Part shown: one piece after another, positions 37,367 to 46,478 of the stretch | Position numbering within the stretch: the stretch's first letter is position 1 | Layout: every line of letters begins with the position of its first letter | Source of the DNA: an uncultured Oscillospiraceae bacterium | Lineage (GTDB): Bacteria; Bacillota; Clostridia; Oscillospirales; Oscillospiraceae | Assembly: GCA_944387095.1 (NCBI GenBank) | Contig: CALXDP010000012.1 | Span: 1-62,274, forward strand | DNA length: 62,274 nucleotides | Direction: 5' to 3' | The notes under the pieces: model-generated | Told to the model about the DNA's origin: nothing | The model's input: only the letters and a program-made list of their open reading frames with translations | Databases searched by the model: none | Program-made: the position numbers and the translations under genes

Positions 37367-38899
37367 ATGTCTTTGGACAAGCAGTGGTTCCAGGACCTGG
37401 AGGCGCGCATCCCCAAAGGAGAGGTGCGCACCCGCTTCGCCCCCTCCCCCACGGGATATATGCACGTGGGCAACCTGCGCACCGCGCTGTACACCTACCT
37501 CATCGCCCGCCACGCCGGGGGTAAGTTCCTCCTGCGCATCGAGGACACCGATCAGGGCCGGCTGGTGGAAGACGCCGCCGACATCATCTACGCCACCATG
37601 CGCCGCTGCGGCCTGAACTGGGACGAGGGCCCCGACGTAGGCGGCCCCGTGGGCCCCTATATCCAGACCCAGCGCCGGGATCTGTACGGCAAGTATGCCG
37701 AACTGCTCATCGAGTCGGGCCACGCCTACCGCTGCTTCTGTTCCGAGGAGCGGTTGAGCCAGCTCCACCAGGATGACCCCAACGCCAAGTACGACCGCCA
37801 CTGTCTGTCCCTCACGCCCGAGGAGATCCAGGAAAAGCTCGCCGCCGGCACGCCCTGTGTCATCCGCCAGCGCATCCCAGAGGGCACCACCACCTTCCAC
37901 GATGCGGTGTACGGCGACATCACCGTGGATAACAGCGAGCTGGACGACCAAATTTTGATCAAGTCCGACGGCCTGCCCACCTACAACTTCGCCAACGTGG
38001 TGGACGACCACCTCATGGGCATCACTCACGTGGTGCGCGGGGCCGAGTACCTGTCCTCCGCCCCCAAGTACAACCTGCTCTACCAGGCCTTTGGCTGGGA
38101 GATCCCCACTTACGTTCACTGTGCCAGCGTCATGATTGCCGACCCGGCCACCGGCTCGGTGCGCAAGATGTCCAAGCGGAAGGGCGACCCCTCCTACGAG
38201 GATCTGATGGAGCAGGGCTATCTGTCCGAGGCGGTGGTCAATTACGTGGCTCTGCTGGGCTGGGCTCCCCATGGAGCGCTTTCCGAGCAGGAGTTCTTTA
38301 CCCTGCCCCAGCTGGTGGACGCCTTCGACATCTCCGGCATCTCCAAGTCCCCCTCCGCCTTTGACCTGGAAAAGCTCAACTACTTTAACGCCGCCTATCT
38401 CCGGGCCATGTCCCCGGAGGAATTTGCCAAGGTGGCCCAGCCCTATATCCGCCAGGGAGTAAAAAACCCCGCCTATAACACCACCGCCATCGCCGCCCTG
38501 CTCCAAGCCCGGTGCGAAAAGCTCACCGACATTCCGGAGAAGGTAGACTTCTTCGACGCCCTGCCGGACTATGATGTGGAACTGTTCACCAACAAGAAAT
38601 CCAAGACCAATTCGGAGGTGTCTCTGCAGATGCTCCAGGCGGCCTACCCCCTTCTGTCCGCTCTGCCGGAGTGGAGCCAACAGGCCATCCACGACGCCCT
38701 CATCGCCCTGGCTGAATCCCTGGGGGTGAAGAATGCCACACTCCTGTGGCCGGTGCGCATTGCGCTGGCGGGCAAAACCGTGACCCCCGGCGGGGCCGTG
38801 GAGATCTGCCACATTCTTGGCCGGGACGAAGCCCTGCGCCGCATTCAGCTTGGAGTGGATAAGCTGAATCAGTCCGTCTCCGCCGGGGATCCCCAGTGA
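37367..38899 (+). CDS. gltX: glutamyl-tRNA synthetase
   Basis: 510 residues. The HIGH equivalent is FAPSPTGYMHVGN and the KMSKS loop is RKMSKRKGD. The C-terminal helical anticodon domain is complete. It charges tRNA-Glu. GGAGG lies upstream of the ATG. Single-gene unit with a strong promoter and terminator. Confidence 0.94.
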   Translation: MSLDKQWFQDLEARIPKGEVRTRFAPSPTGYMHVGNLRTALYTYLIARHAGGKFLLRIEDTDQGRLVEDAADIIYATMRRCGLNWDEGPDVGGPVGPYIQTQRRDLYGKYAELLIESGHAYRCFCSEERLSQLHQDDPNAKYDRHCLSLTPEEIQEKLAAGTPCVIRQRIPEGTTTFHDAVYGDITVDNSELDDQILIKSDGLPTYNFANVVDDHLMGITHVVRGAEYLSSAPKYNLLYQAFGWEIPTYVHCASVMIADPATGSVRKMSKRKGDPSYEDLMEQGYLSEAVVNYVALLGWAPHGALSEQEFFTLPQLVDAFDISGISKSPSAFDLEKLNYFNAAYLRAMSPEEFAKVAQPYIRQGVKNPAYNTTAIAALLQARCEKLTDIPEKVDFFDALPDYDVELFTNKKSKTNSEVSLQMLQAAYPLLSALPEWSQQAIHDALIALAESLGVKNATLLWPVRIALAGKTVTPGGAVEICHILGRDEALRRIQLGVDKLNQSVSAGDPQ

Positions 38900-38952
38900 T
38901 TGATAGGCTCAGGCGGGCTGAATTCGCCCTGCGCCTCCTGCCGCAACCTCAT

Positions 38953-38990
38953 AAACCTGCCCCCCTGCCCGTGGGCAGAGGGGCAGGTTT
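38953..38990. terminator. terminator between gltX and a convergent methyltransferase gene
   Basis: An 18-bp stem AAACCTGCCCC...GGGGCAGGTTT with one mismatch and a 2-base loop. It is GC-rich with A and T ends on both sides. Confidence 0.75.
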
Positions 38991-39052
38991 GTGTATAGCT
39001 TATTCCCTTTACCTTTTGTGGCGCTCTAGTGGGTGCGGCCCCACACCCCCGG

Positions 39053-39892
39053 TCACTCCTTCTCAAACACGCACACCACCATCTTGACCAGCAGCTCCCT
39101 CAGCCCCGGCAGCTTGGCCAGCGGAGCCAGAAATCCCCGCAGAGGCACCTGCCGGTAATAGACCTGCTTCATGCCCGCCTGAGCCCGCAGCCGGTCAAAG
39201 CGCTTGATGGTCATGTGGTTGATGTAGGAGAAGTATTCCTTCCCCTGATCATTGGTGGAGATCCGGAACGCGATACGCTCCTCCCCATCCGGCACTGTCT
39301 TGCACAACTCCTTATAGGCCGCCACCAGAGTGCCCTCCGAGAAGAACAGGTGTACCCATGGAATGCCGATCAGGTCGGACAGATGGGCGCCAAAGGGATG
39401 GTAATAGGGCGGAAAATTCACGTATAGGCGGCCGCCTGGCTTCAGGATCCGCTTGACCTCCGCCAGCACCAGATCGGGGCGGTCCACATGCTCCATGGCG
39501 TCGTTCATGATGATGGTGTCAAAGCTGTTGTCGGGAAAGCCGGTCTGGGCAGCGTCCCCCACTACGAAGGTGAAGCGGTCGGCATATCCCAGCTCCCGGG
39601 CCAAGGCCTCCGCCTCCTCTTTGTAGTGGGCCACGATGTCCATGCCCACAATATGCTTGACACCCTGGGCGGCGTAGTACATCGTCTTCCCTCCCGCGCC
39701 GCAGCCCACATCCAGCACAGTCTTGCCCTCAAACATCTCCTGCGTGGTGTACCGCTCCCGGTAAAAGGCGATGGTATCGCCACCCCGTTTGTACTGCCAC
39801 ATAGCGTAGCTTTCTTTTCCCTCGTTTTGCAGATTGAATGGGTGGACCGGCAGAGGGAACAGCCGGTTCACCGTCAAGAGGAGTTTTTTCAT
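39053..39892 (-). CDS. class I SAM-dependent methyltransferase
   Basis: 279 residues. SAM motif VLDVGCGAGGKTMYYA, then IVGMDI and the motif IV region DTIIMNDAMEHV. The substrate is unknown. The C-terminal third (GAHLSDLIGIPW, RLRAQAGMKQV) is helical and could form a substrate cap. The start at 39892 has AGGA upstream. Last core gene before the low-GC island. Confidence 0.75.
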   Translation of the reverse strand: MKKLLLTVNRLFPLPVHPFNLQNEGKESYAMWQYKRGGDTIAFYRERYTTQEMFEGKTVLDVGCGAGGKTMYYAAQGVKHIVGMDIVAHYKEEAEALARELGYADRFTFVVGDAAQTGFPDNSFDTIIMNDAMEHVDRPDLVLAEVKRILKPGGRLYVNFPPYYHPFGAHLSDLIGIPWVHLFFSEGTLVAAYKELCKTVPDGEERIAFRISTNDQGKEYFSYINHMTIKRFDRLRAQAGMKQVYYRQVPLRGFLAPLAKLPGLRELLVKMVVCVFEKE

Positions 39893-40056
39893 AGAGGTCC
39901 TGCGCGGAACAGCCCGCCTTACGCTCCCTTCTGTTTTGTCTCTGCCAAGGTGCAGCCCAGGCGCCGCCCCCAAGAAAACCTGTTCGGCACCTTCGGCCCA
40001 TTTCCCGTCACAGCCGAGGTAAACCACACAGCTTTTGACACAGGATATTCCCGCCT

Positions 40057-40085
40057 AGTGTATCACAGGAAAAAACTTTTCTCAA
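40057..40085 (-). promoter_or_regulatory. candidate methyltransferase promoter
   Basis: TTGAGA, 17 bases and TACACT on the minus strand. The transcript would carry a leader of about 160 bases; no riboswitch was recognised in it. Confidence 0.4.
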
Positions 40086-40110
40086 GTGCTGTTGACAAAA
40101 CTCTTTTACG

Positions 40111-40149
40111 CATTCAGGCCCCTGCCGCAGGGCGGCAGGGGCCTGAATG
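40111..40149. terminator. strong hairpin at the left end of the island
   Basis: A perfect 18-bp stem (CATTCAGGCCCCTGCCGC with its complement, loop AGG) lies 38 bases after the last island gene. No T run follows directly on the minus strand, so it may act as a transcript end stabiliser. Confidence 0.6.
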
Positions 40150-40186
40150 TGTCTTTTCGCTCTATGGGGCGATACAACCGCTTTCT

Positions 40187-41041
40187 TTACACATAATCGT
40201 AGAATCCATGACCTACCTGCCGGCCGATCCGGCCGCGCTTCACCAAGTCCTCATAGATATCATACATATCGGGCTTTACTCCCGTTTTTTCATACTGGGC
40301 CTTCATCATGTCGAAGGACAAGTTGATGCCAGTCAGATCGTTCAAGCGGAATGGCCCCATGGGGTAATGGAATCCCTCCTCCATGGCGGTATCCACGTCT
40401 TGGTAGGTACAGTAGCCATGCTCCACCAAGTATTTCGCCCGCTCCATCAGTCCGGCAAACAGATAGTTGCCCGCAAATCCATCAATTTCTTTTTTCTGCC
40501 AAATCGGCTTTTTCCCCACGCTTACGCAGAAATCATATGCAGCTTTGGCTGTTTCGTCACTGGTATGTGGGCCTTGCACAACCTCTACAAACCTCATCAC
40601 CAGTGCCGGATTATAAAAGTGCATATTACAGAGCCTGGAGGGGTTCTTGACGCAATCGGCAAATTTAGACGAAACCATAAAGCTCGAGTTGGTCGCCAGA
40701 ATTACATTTTCATCCACAATATCGCTAATCTGTTTGAAAAGATCCCGTTTGGCAGACTCAACCTCAACAATACATTCGATGACGCAATCCACCCCTTGAC
40801 ACGCTTTGGCCAGGTCAGTTTCTACGCGAAATAAACTTTTGGTCTTTGCCACCTGCTCTTCCGTGAGCTTATTTTTTGTAATGCGCTCGGCCAAGTACTC
40901 CTCAGCCCATTTCGCCACATCCTCACATACCGCGGGATCTAAATCATACACGACGGCGCCGTGCCCATAAATTGCTGCGTTCAGTGCTATCTGACGGCCC
41001 ATTCTGCCGCCCCCGACAACACAGATTTTGTCAATGGTCAT
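40187..41041 (-). CDS. 3-hydroxyacyl-CoA dehydrogenase (island paralogue)
   Basis: 284 residues. The NAD-binding GGGRMG is at 10-15 and the catalytic His is in MHFYNPALVMRFVEVVQGPHTSDE. It matches HBD-type enzymes acting on (S)-3-hydroxyacyl-CoA but differs from the core Hbd, so its chain length or substrate may differ. GGGAG precedes the start. It is the last gene of the left sigma-54 operon, 50 bases after the BKACE gene. Confidence 0.85.
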   Translation of the reverse strand: MTIDKICVVGGGRMGRQIALNAAIYGHGAVVYDLDPAVCEDVAKWAEEYLAERITKNKLTEEQVAKTKSLFRVETDLAKACQGVDCVIECIVEVESAKRDLFKQISDIVDENVILATNSSFMVSSKFADCVKNPSRLCNMHFYNPALVMRFVEVVQGPHTSDETAKAAYDFCVSVGKKPIWQKKEIDGFAGNYLFAGLMERAKYLVEHGYCTYQDVDTAMEEGFHYPMGPFRLNDLTGINLSFDMMKAQYEKTGVKPDMYDIYEDLVKRGRIGRQVGHGFYDYV

Positions 41042-41089
41042 GACAATGATCTCCCTTTCAAACTAAAATCAACCAGCCCGGTTTCAACC

Positions 41090-41950
41090 CTATGCTTTTT
41101 TATACTCTTTTAACGCATGCCGGGTAATGCCAAGCATCGCCCTTGCTTCGTCTGCGGTGGCCGGCTCACGCCCAACCATACGGGCAATGGAAGCGGCGCG
41201 CTCCACCAGCTGAACATTGGTCGCCTTGACCCCTCTGGTCAGATAGAGGTTATCTTCCAACCCCACGCGCAGGCCGTCTGCCCCAAGCGCCAAGCCCGCC
41301 AGCAGCATTGTCAGGTGTGCCTTGCCGATTCCGGTTACGCTCCAGGTACAGCCTTCCGGCAGTTTGCTGTGCAGGTACTGCAAGTTCTCTACCGTTCCGT
41401 CCATGGCGCCCAAAACACCTAAGACAAATTGAATGTGGCAGGGCGTTTTTAGTACACCTTTTTTGATGTAGGCCAGCGTATTGCCCAGCATACCGTAATC
41501 AAACACCTCGATCTCAGGCTTGATGTCTAATTCTTGGGTCAGCCTTCCGCACCGCTCCAAAAAGTCTGGGCTATTCTCAAAGATACCGCCTAGTCCCCAG
41601 TTAAAAGAACCGGAGTCATAGGAACACACTTCAGGGCGCAGCGCTTTCAGGTGCGCCAGGCGCAGCTGCGTGTCATAGGACCCTCCAGATGTGGTCAGGT
41701 TTACAATGATGTCCACCCCGGCCGCCTCCACGGACTCTTTGACAGCCTCAAACGCCTCTACAAAATAATTTGTATCCATGGTGGGCTTGCCATCCTTGTC
41801 ATGGACATGAATGTGAACCATGGAGGCGCCCGCTTTCGCCACCGCAACCGCTTCCGCTCCGATTTCTTCAGGCGTAATCGGAATGTGTTCAGACAAAGCT
41901 TTGGAACCTGCAGACCCTGTAATCGCCGCAGAAATAATCAGTTTTTTCAT
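41090..41950 (-). CDS. beta-keto acid cleavage enzyme (BKACE, DUF849)
   Basis: 286 residues, TIM barrel. The zinc ligands H46 and H48 lie in VHIHVHD; RVGLEDNLYL carries the later Glu. BKACE enzymes condense a beta-keto acid with acetyl-CoA to give acetoacetate and a shortened acyl-CoA. Known members act on 3-keto-5-aminohexanoate (lysine fermentation), 3-dehydrocarnitine and others. The neighbour is an L-carnitine-dehydrogenase-like gene and no lysine-pathway gene is present, so a carnitine-type substrate is the better guess. AGGTGATG stands before the ATG. Confidence 0.88.
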   Translation of the reverse strand: MKKLIISAAITGSAGSKALSEHIPITPEEIGAEAVAVAKAGASMVHIHVHDKDGKPTMDTNYFVEAFEAVKESVEAAGVDIIVNLTTSGGSYDTQLRLAHLKALRPEVCSYDSGSFNWGLGGIFENSPDFLERCGRLTQELDIKPEIEVFDYGMLGNTLAYIKKGVLKTPCHIQFVLGVLGAMDGTVENLQYLHSKLPEGCTWSVTGIGKAHLTMLLAGLALGADGLRVGLEDNLYLTRGVKATNVQLVERAASIARMVGREPATADEARAMLGITRHALKEYKKA

Positions 41951-41971
41951 ATCATCACCTATTCTCTGCTT

Positions 41972-42967
41972 CTAAGTCAGCTTGTGATATTTCAACAGCT
42001 CCAGCAGTCCTTTGTCGCGAAATTCCATCAAATCCCGGTTTGTGTAACCGCCTTCTTGCATCAGCCGGTCCACTTCCTCAGGCAGTTCCCCATTCATATA
42101 GGCGCGTGCTTCCGGTGGATATTCGGTCCAGTTGCATAATGTCTGCATTACTGTCTGCTTCTGTTCCTGGGTATCATTTGGGCCCCTTCCATACATGTGT
42201 CCACCGAACAGGCCGCGTATTCCCAGGTCTCCGCCGGTCAGTTGGTAAACCATGAATGGGCCAAGCAGGGCATAGCGCAGGCCAGGCCCGAAGGTAAAAG
42301 CGGTATCCAGGTCTTCTACACTGCACACACCGTTCATCAGCATGCTGATCGATTCCCGGCAAATTGTGTTCATCAAGCGGGTGCCAATATAACCAGGGCA
42401 CTCTTTTTTGAGCACCACCGGCTTCTTTCCCACGCTGACCAAAAAGTCCTTGAGGACATCCAGATAGTTCTGCTCTACCTTTTCGTCAATCACGATTTCC
42501 ACCAAAGGCAATAAATAAACCGGCAAATATGGATGCGCGCCAATCACCCTCTGCGGTCGTTTCGCATGCTGCGCAATTTCCCGAATCATAATGGCGGACG
42601 TGCTGGATGTGATGATCGCTTCATCTGGGCAAACCGCCTCGATGCTCGCCAGAATGCTTTGCTTGATGGCGAGATTTTCCGGCCCGTTTTCCAAGATGAA
42701 ATCTGCGTCACCCACAGCCTCCTCCAATTTCGTGGTATAAGTGGGAATCGACAGATAAAGCTCAAGTTGGGCTTCCCCGAAAACGCCGTTATCCTTCAAC
42801 CACTGAAGGCCTTCCGCAATGCGCTCCTTGGCCCGCTGCAGCGCCTGAGGCGAAGGATCATACAGGCAGATGTGCTCTATCCCGTGATACAAAAACTGGA
42901 TGGCCCACCCCGAGCCAATCAGCCCTGAGCCTACCAGCGCGACTTTTTTGTTTGAATAATTCCCCAT
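41972..42967 (-). CDS. L-carnitine dehydrogenase-like 3-hydroxyacid dehydrogenase
   Basis: About 331 residues of the 3-hydroxyacyl-CoA dehydrogenase family. The Rossmann motif is GSGLIGSG (13-20). The segments GAHPYLPVYLLPLVEIV and FGPGLRYALLGPFMVYQLTGGD match the L-carnitine dehydrogenase / lambda-crystallin branch rather than true acyl-CoA enzymes. That branch oxidises free beta-hydroxy acids with NAD. The product would be a beta-keto acid, the substrate of the adjacent BKACE. ATG 42967 has GGGAG 7 bases upstream. Actual substrate not shown. Confidence 0.75.
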   Translation of the reverse strand: MGNYSNKKVALVGSGLIGSGWAIQFLYHGIEHICLYDPSPQALQRAKERIAEGLQWLKDNGVFGEAQLELYLSIPTYTTKLEEAVGDADFILENGPENLAIKQSILASIEAVCPDEAIITSSTSAIMIREIAQHAKRPQRVIGAHPYLPVYLLPLVEIVIDEKVEQNYLDVLKDFLVSVGKKPVVLKKECPGYIGTRLMNTICRESISMLMNGVCSVEDLDTAFTFGPGLRYALLGPFMVYQLTGGDLGIRGLFGGHMYGRGPNDTQEQKQTVMQTLCNWTEYPPEARAYMNGELPEEVDRLMQEGGYTNRDLMEFRDKGLLELLKYHKLT

Positions 42968-42987
42968 GGCCATTCTCCCATCGGCTC

Positions 42988-43695
42988 TTAAATGCCAAGA
43001 TAAGTTTTTTGCAAGTCGGCGTTGTTTCTCATTTCCTCGCCGGTTCCGCTCATGGCATTTTCGCCAGACTCAATCACATAGATTCGGCTTGCCACTTCCA
43101 ACGAGAAGGACACATTTTGCTCAACCAGCAAAATCGTGACGCCCTGCCGGCTAATATTTTGGATCGTTTCAAAAATACCTTCAACTATAATGGGCGCCAA
43201 ACCCAACGATGGCTCGTCCAACATCAGCAGCTTGGGATTGGACATCAGCCCTCTGGCAATGGCAACCATCTGCTGCTCACCGCCGGACAGGGTTCCCGCC
43301 TGCTGTTTCCGGCGTTCAGCCAATTTGGGAAACATCGCATAGCAGCGCTCCATATTTTCCTTGCGTTTCATACGATTATTCTTGAGGAAGGAGCCTGCGA
43401 TGAGGTTTTCTTCAATCGTAAGATACGGGAACAGTCTGCGGCCTTCCGGGACCTGAATCACACCCCTCTTTACCCGATCATAGATGGGCATCTGAGAGAT
43501 GTCTTCCCCGTTAAAGGATATGCTGCCTTTGCTTTGGATCAATTGCCCGGAAACCGTTTTCAGCGTAGTTGTCTTACCGGCACCATTGCTGCCCAGCAGC
43601 GCAACAATCTCGCCTTCATTCACATGAAAGGAAATGCCATGCAAGGCCTGAAAATCGCCGTAACTTACATAGATATTATCAACGTTAAGAAGCAT
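42988..43695 (-). CDS. livF: branched-chain-type ABC transporter ATPase LivF
   Basis: 235 residues. Walker A GSNGAGKTT, signature LSGGEQQM, Walker B LLMLDEPSLGLAP. LivF pairs with LivG beneath the permeases LivH and LivM. It overlaps livG by 11 bases. Members of this importer class take amino acids, but also urea, amides and aromatic or hydroxylated acids, so the family name does not fix the cargo. Confidence 0.9.
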   Translation of the reverse strand: MLLNVDNIYVSYGDFQALHGISFHVNEGEIVALLGSNGAGKTTTLKTVSGQLIQSKGSISFNGEDISQMPIYDRVKRGVIQVPEGRRLFPYLTIEENLIAGSFLKNNRMKRKENMERCYAMFPKLAERRKQQAGTLSGGEQQMVAIARGLMSNPKLLMLDEPSLGLAPIIVEGIFETIQNISRQGVTILLVEQNVSFSLEVASRIYVIESGENAMSGTGEEMRNNADLQKTYLGI

Positions 43696-44419
43696 AATGT
43701 CTCTCCCCTATGTAAGATTTTATCACCTCAGGGTGTTCCATTACTTTCTGCGGCGTATCCTCGGCAATCAAACACCCCTGATTCAGGACATAGGCGCGGT
43801 CAGCCAGTGTCATAATTACTTTCATGATATGTTCAATGATAATGATGGAAATCCCCGTTTCCTTAATCTTTTGCATGGTCTCCAGCAGTTCCACCCGCTC
43901 CCCCGGATTCAGGCCGGCCATCACCTCGTCCAGCAGCAGAACCTTTGGCTCTGTGGCCAGCGCGCGGGCAATTTCCATGCGTTTGAGCTGAATCAACGTC
44001 AAAGAAGCTCCTTTTGTATTCTTCAGATGGCTGATCCCCAACATATCGATGATGCCTTCCGCAACCTCGCGGGCATCAGCCACTCTTGGATGGCGCATCA
44101 AGGCGCCGGCCAGTACGTTTTCCAGCAGTGTCAGGGTGGTAAACGGCTGTACGATCTGGTAGGTACGGCCAATCCCCATTTTGCAAATCTCGTGGGCTTT
44201 TTTCTTTTGAATCTCAACGCCATCAAATGTAATCGTACCGCTGGTCGGCTTCAACACGCCAGAGATCATATTGAACAGTGTGGTTTTGCCCGCGCCATTG
44301 GCCCCGATCAAGCCCAGAGTTTCCCCCCGGTTGAGATGAATGGATACGTCATCCACGGCTTTCAGCCCACCAAATCGCTTGGTCAAATGGTCTACCACAA
44401 TGATGCGCTCTTCGCTCAT
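43685..44419 (-). CDS. livG: branched-chain-type ABC transporter ATPase LivG
   Basis: 244 residues. Walker A GANGAGKTT, a degenerate signature (ASLTLIQLKRMEIARAL instead of LSGGQ), Walker B VLLLDEVMAGL. The weak signature is common in LivG. GGAGGT precedes the ATG. It overlaps livM by four bases. Confidence 0.9.
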   Translation of the reverse strand: MSEERIIVVDHLTKRFGGLKAVDDVSIHLNRGETLGLIGANGAGKTTLFNMISGVLKPTSGTITFDGVEIQKKKAHEICKMGIGRTYQIVQPFTTLTLLENVLAGALMRHPRVADAREVAEGIIDMLGISHLKNTKGASLTLIQLKRMEIARALATEPKVLLLDEVMAGLNPGERVELLETMQKIKETGISIIIIEHIMKVIMTLADRAYVLNQGCLIAEDTPQKVMEHPEVIKSYIGERHYAS

Positions 44420-45450
44420 TGCACACTTACCTCCTTCGTCTCAGATTTTTTCTTCCCGAGACTCCCCTTGATCTTGTTGATCAGCATCTGGCCAAGCTGA
44501 TACAGGCCTCCAGGGGCAAAGCGAACAATCAAAATCAGGGCCACGCCATAGAACGCAGATGCCAGGGGCGCAATATCCGACCCCAGTTGAACCCGAAGCG
44601 TTTCATTGATAATCCCGAGAACAAGCGCGCCGAAAACAGGCCCCCACAAGGTCCCGGAACCACCAATCACGCAGTAGATCATGATTTCCAGGGACAGATC
44701 ATACCCAAAAACATCGTAGGGGGAAACATTCAGCAGAAAATGGACGTAGACGGCACCGCCCAATGCCAGGCAAAATGCAGAGATGCACTGCGCCATCATT
44801 TTATATTTTGGAACGTTTATGCCAATCGTAGAGGCCGCCCCTTGATTGGTTTTGATCGCCGATAAATAGTATCCCATTTTACTGGTACGGATTACGTTGG
44901 AAACAACCAAAATCAGAACCAGCATAACCAAAATGACGTAGTAGAATCCTTCTTTGCCAAATTGCATATCCTGCCACCGGCCAGTATAGGGAATCATGAT
45001 CCCCATGCCTCCGTTGGTCTCCATGCCGAAGATACTGTTGAAGCCCAGGATGATATAGCGCACAATGTGCAGGAAGGCAACAGTGGCCAGAGAAAAATAA
45101 GTCCCCCGAAGCTTGAAGCATGGTTTGGAGATGATGAAGGCAAACATCACGGAAATTACCCCGCCCAGCACCATGCCAATCCACGGGGATCCAAAGCCCT
45201 CTTGGTGAAACAGCACCGCAACATAGGCTCCGATGCCGATGTATACGCCATTTCCCAGCGCAAATTGGCCGGCGTAACCGCCAATGATGTTCCAGGCGCT
45301 GGACCAGTAGCAGTAAATCAGCACGGTAATGGCAATTTGGATAAAATAAGGCTGGGTGACGATCTGCGGAAACAGAAAGGCCAATACCAACAGCGCAAGA
45401 ACGAGAATATGCTTTGGCGCAATCTTGTCTTTCAATAATGTTTTACTCAT
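44416..45450 (-). CDS. livM: branched-chain-type ABC transporter permease LivM
   Basis: 344 residues with about nine or ten membrane helices and the LivM-type loop PCFKLRGTYFSLATVAF. It forms the membrane channel with LivH. ATG 45450 has AGGGGGT upstream. It overlaps livG (ATGA junction). Confidence 0.9.
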   Translation of the reverse strand: MSKTLLKDKIAPKHILVLALLVLAFLFPQIVTQPYFIQIAITVLIYCYWSSAWNIIGGYAGQFALGNGVYIGIGAYVAVLFHQEGFGSPWIGMVLGGVISVMFAFIISKPCFKLRGTYFSLATVAFLHIVRYIILGFNSIFGMETNGGMGIMIPYTGRWQDMQFGKEGFYYVILVMLVLILVVSNVIRTSKMGYYLSAIKTNQGAASTIGINVPKYKMMAQCISAFCLALGGAVYVHFLLNVSPYDVFGYDLSLEIMIYCVIGGSGTLWGPVFGALVLGIINETLRVQLGSDIAPLASAFYGVALILIVRFAPGGLYQLGQMLINKIKGSLGKKKSETKEVSVQ

Positions 45451-45454
45451 GCTA

Positions 45455-46333
45455 TTACCCCCTATCCTTGGACAGCAACCCATTCGGCTTTAGGAACAGC
45501 ACCAGGGCGAAAATAGCAAATACAATGATCTGTGCATACAAGGAAGAGAATAGGAACCCGCCAAAGCTCTCCACCAGGCCGACAATGATGCCGCCGAGCA
45601 AGGCCCCGGGAACGGATCCCTTTCCGCCCAGCACCACGATGGTCAGCGTTTTGAATCCAAAGGTGGCCCCGGTAGACGGACTTACTGCATAGATTGGGGA
45701 CATCAGTCCACCAGCTACACCAAGGCATGCAAATCCGATCGCCTGCGCCAGGCAGTACAGCAATTTATTGTTCATGCCCATCAACTGGGCGACCTCTCTG
45801 TCCTGGGAAGTGGCCCGCAGCGCCCGCCCCCATTCAGCTTTCTGCAAAAACAGCTGAATTCCAAAGGTCAGTCCCAGCGCCACCACAAACGCGATCAGCT
45901 TCGGCGTGGAGATAAACATCGAGGCAATATTGATGCTTCTCCCAGTCAGGGGGGTTGTCACAGACTGGGAATTGGACGTGAACAGGAACGTGGCCAGATT
46001 GGACAGCACAAAGGACATACCTGCAGTTGTGAGCAGCACGCTCAAAGGCTCGCGCTCTTTCGCGCGGATCACCAGGGGGTTCAGCAGAAATTTTTGCACG
46101 AAAAAGCCGATGACGAACATGACCGGTCCAACGACAAGAATGCTCACCAGCGGATGGATTCCGGTTCCCTGAATCAAGAAAATGGCCATGTACAGCGCCA
46201 TCATCAGCAGATCTCCCTGCGCCCAGTTGAACAATCTCATTACGCCAAAAGACAGGCTGAGGCCAACTGCAACACAGGCATAAATACCCCCTGTCAACAG
46301 TCCGTCTATTAAGGCCTGAAAAAATATCGCCAT
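45455..46333 (-). CDS. livH: branched-chain-type ABC transporter permease LivH
   Basis: 292 residues with about eight helices, opening MAIFFQALIDGLLTGGIYA and with RALRATSQDREVAQLMGM, the LivH coupling-loop signature. AGAGGTG precedes ATG 46333. It lies four bases from livM. It is separated from livJ by a hairpin at 46378-46436. Confidence 0.9.
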   Translation of the reverse strand: MAIFFQALIDGLLTGGIYACVAVGLSLSFGVMRLFNWAQGDLLMMALYMAIFLIQGTGIHPLVSILVVGPVMFVIGFFVQKFLLNPLVIRAKEREPLSVLLTTAGMSFVLSNLATFLFTSNSQSVTTPLTGRSINIASMFISTPKLIAFVVALGLTFGIQLFLQKAEWGRALRATSQDREVAQLMGMNNKLLYCLAQAIGFACLGVAGGLMSPIYAVSPSTGATFGFKTLTIVVLGGKGSVPGALLGGIIVGLVESFGGFLFSSLYAQIIVFAIFALVLFLKPNGLLSKDRG

Positions 46334-46377
46334 AATCAATTCACCTCTGTTCAAGCATATGGGTTTGGTAAAGAAAC

Positions 46378-46436
46378 GCAAAAGGGCATTCCATGTCCCT
46401 TCATCCCAGTACTCACAACACAGAATGCCCTTTTGC
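46378..46436 (-). terminator. inter-gene hairpin between livJ and livH
   Basis: A 14-bp inverted repeat (GCAAAAGGGCATTC with its complement) with a 31-base loop and a CTTTTGC end. Such hairpins let the binding protein be made in excess over the permeases by partial termination and mRNA protection. Confidence 0.6.
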
Positions 46437-46478
46437 CTAAACTATCGTGAAATTACAGTGAATGACATTTGGAAAGAT

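Noticed and set aside
41090-41950. Lysine-fermentation enzyme Kce
   Set aside because: No other lysine-pathway gene (kamA, kamDE, kdd, kal) is present, and the partner dehydrogenase is of carnitine type.
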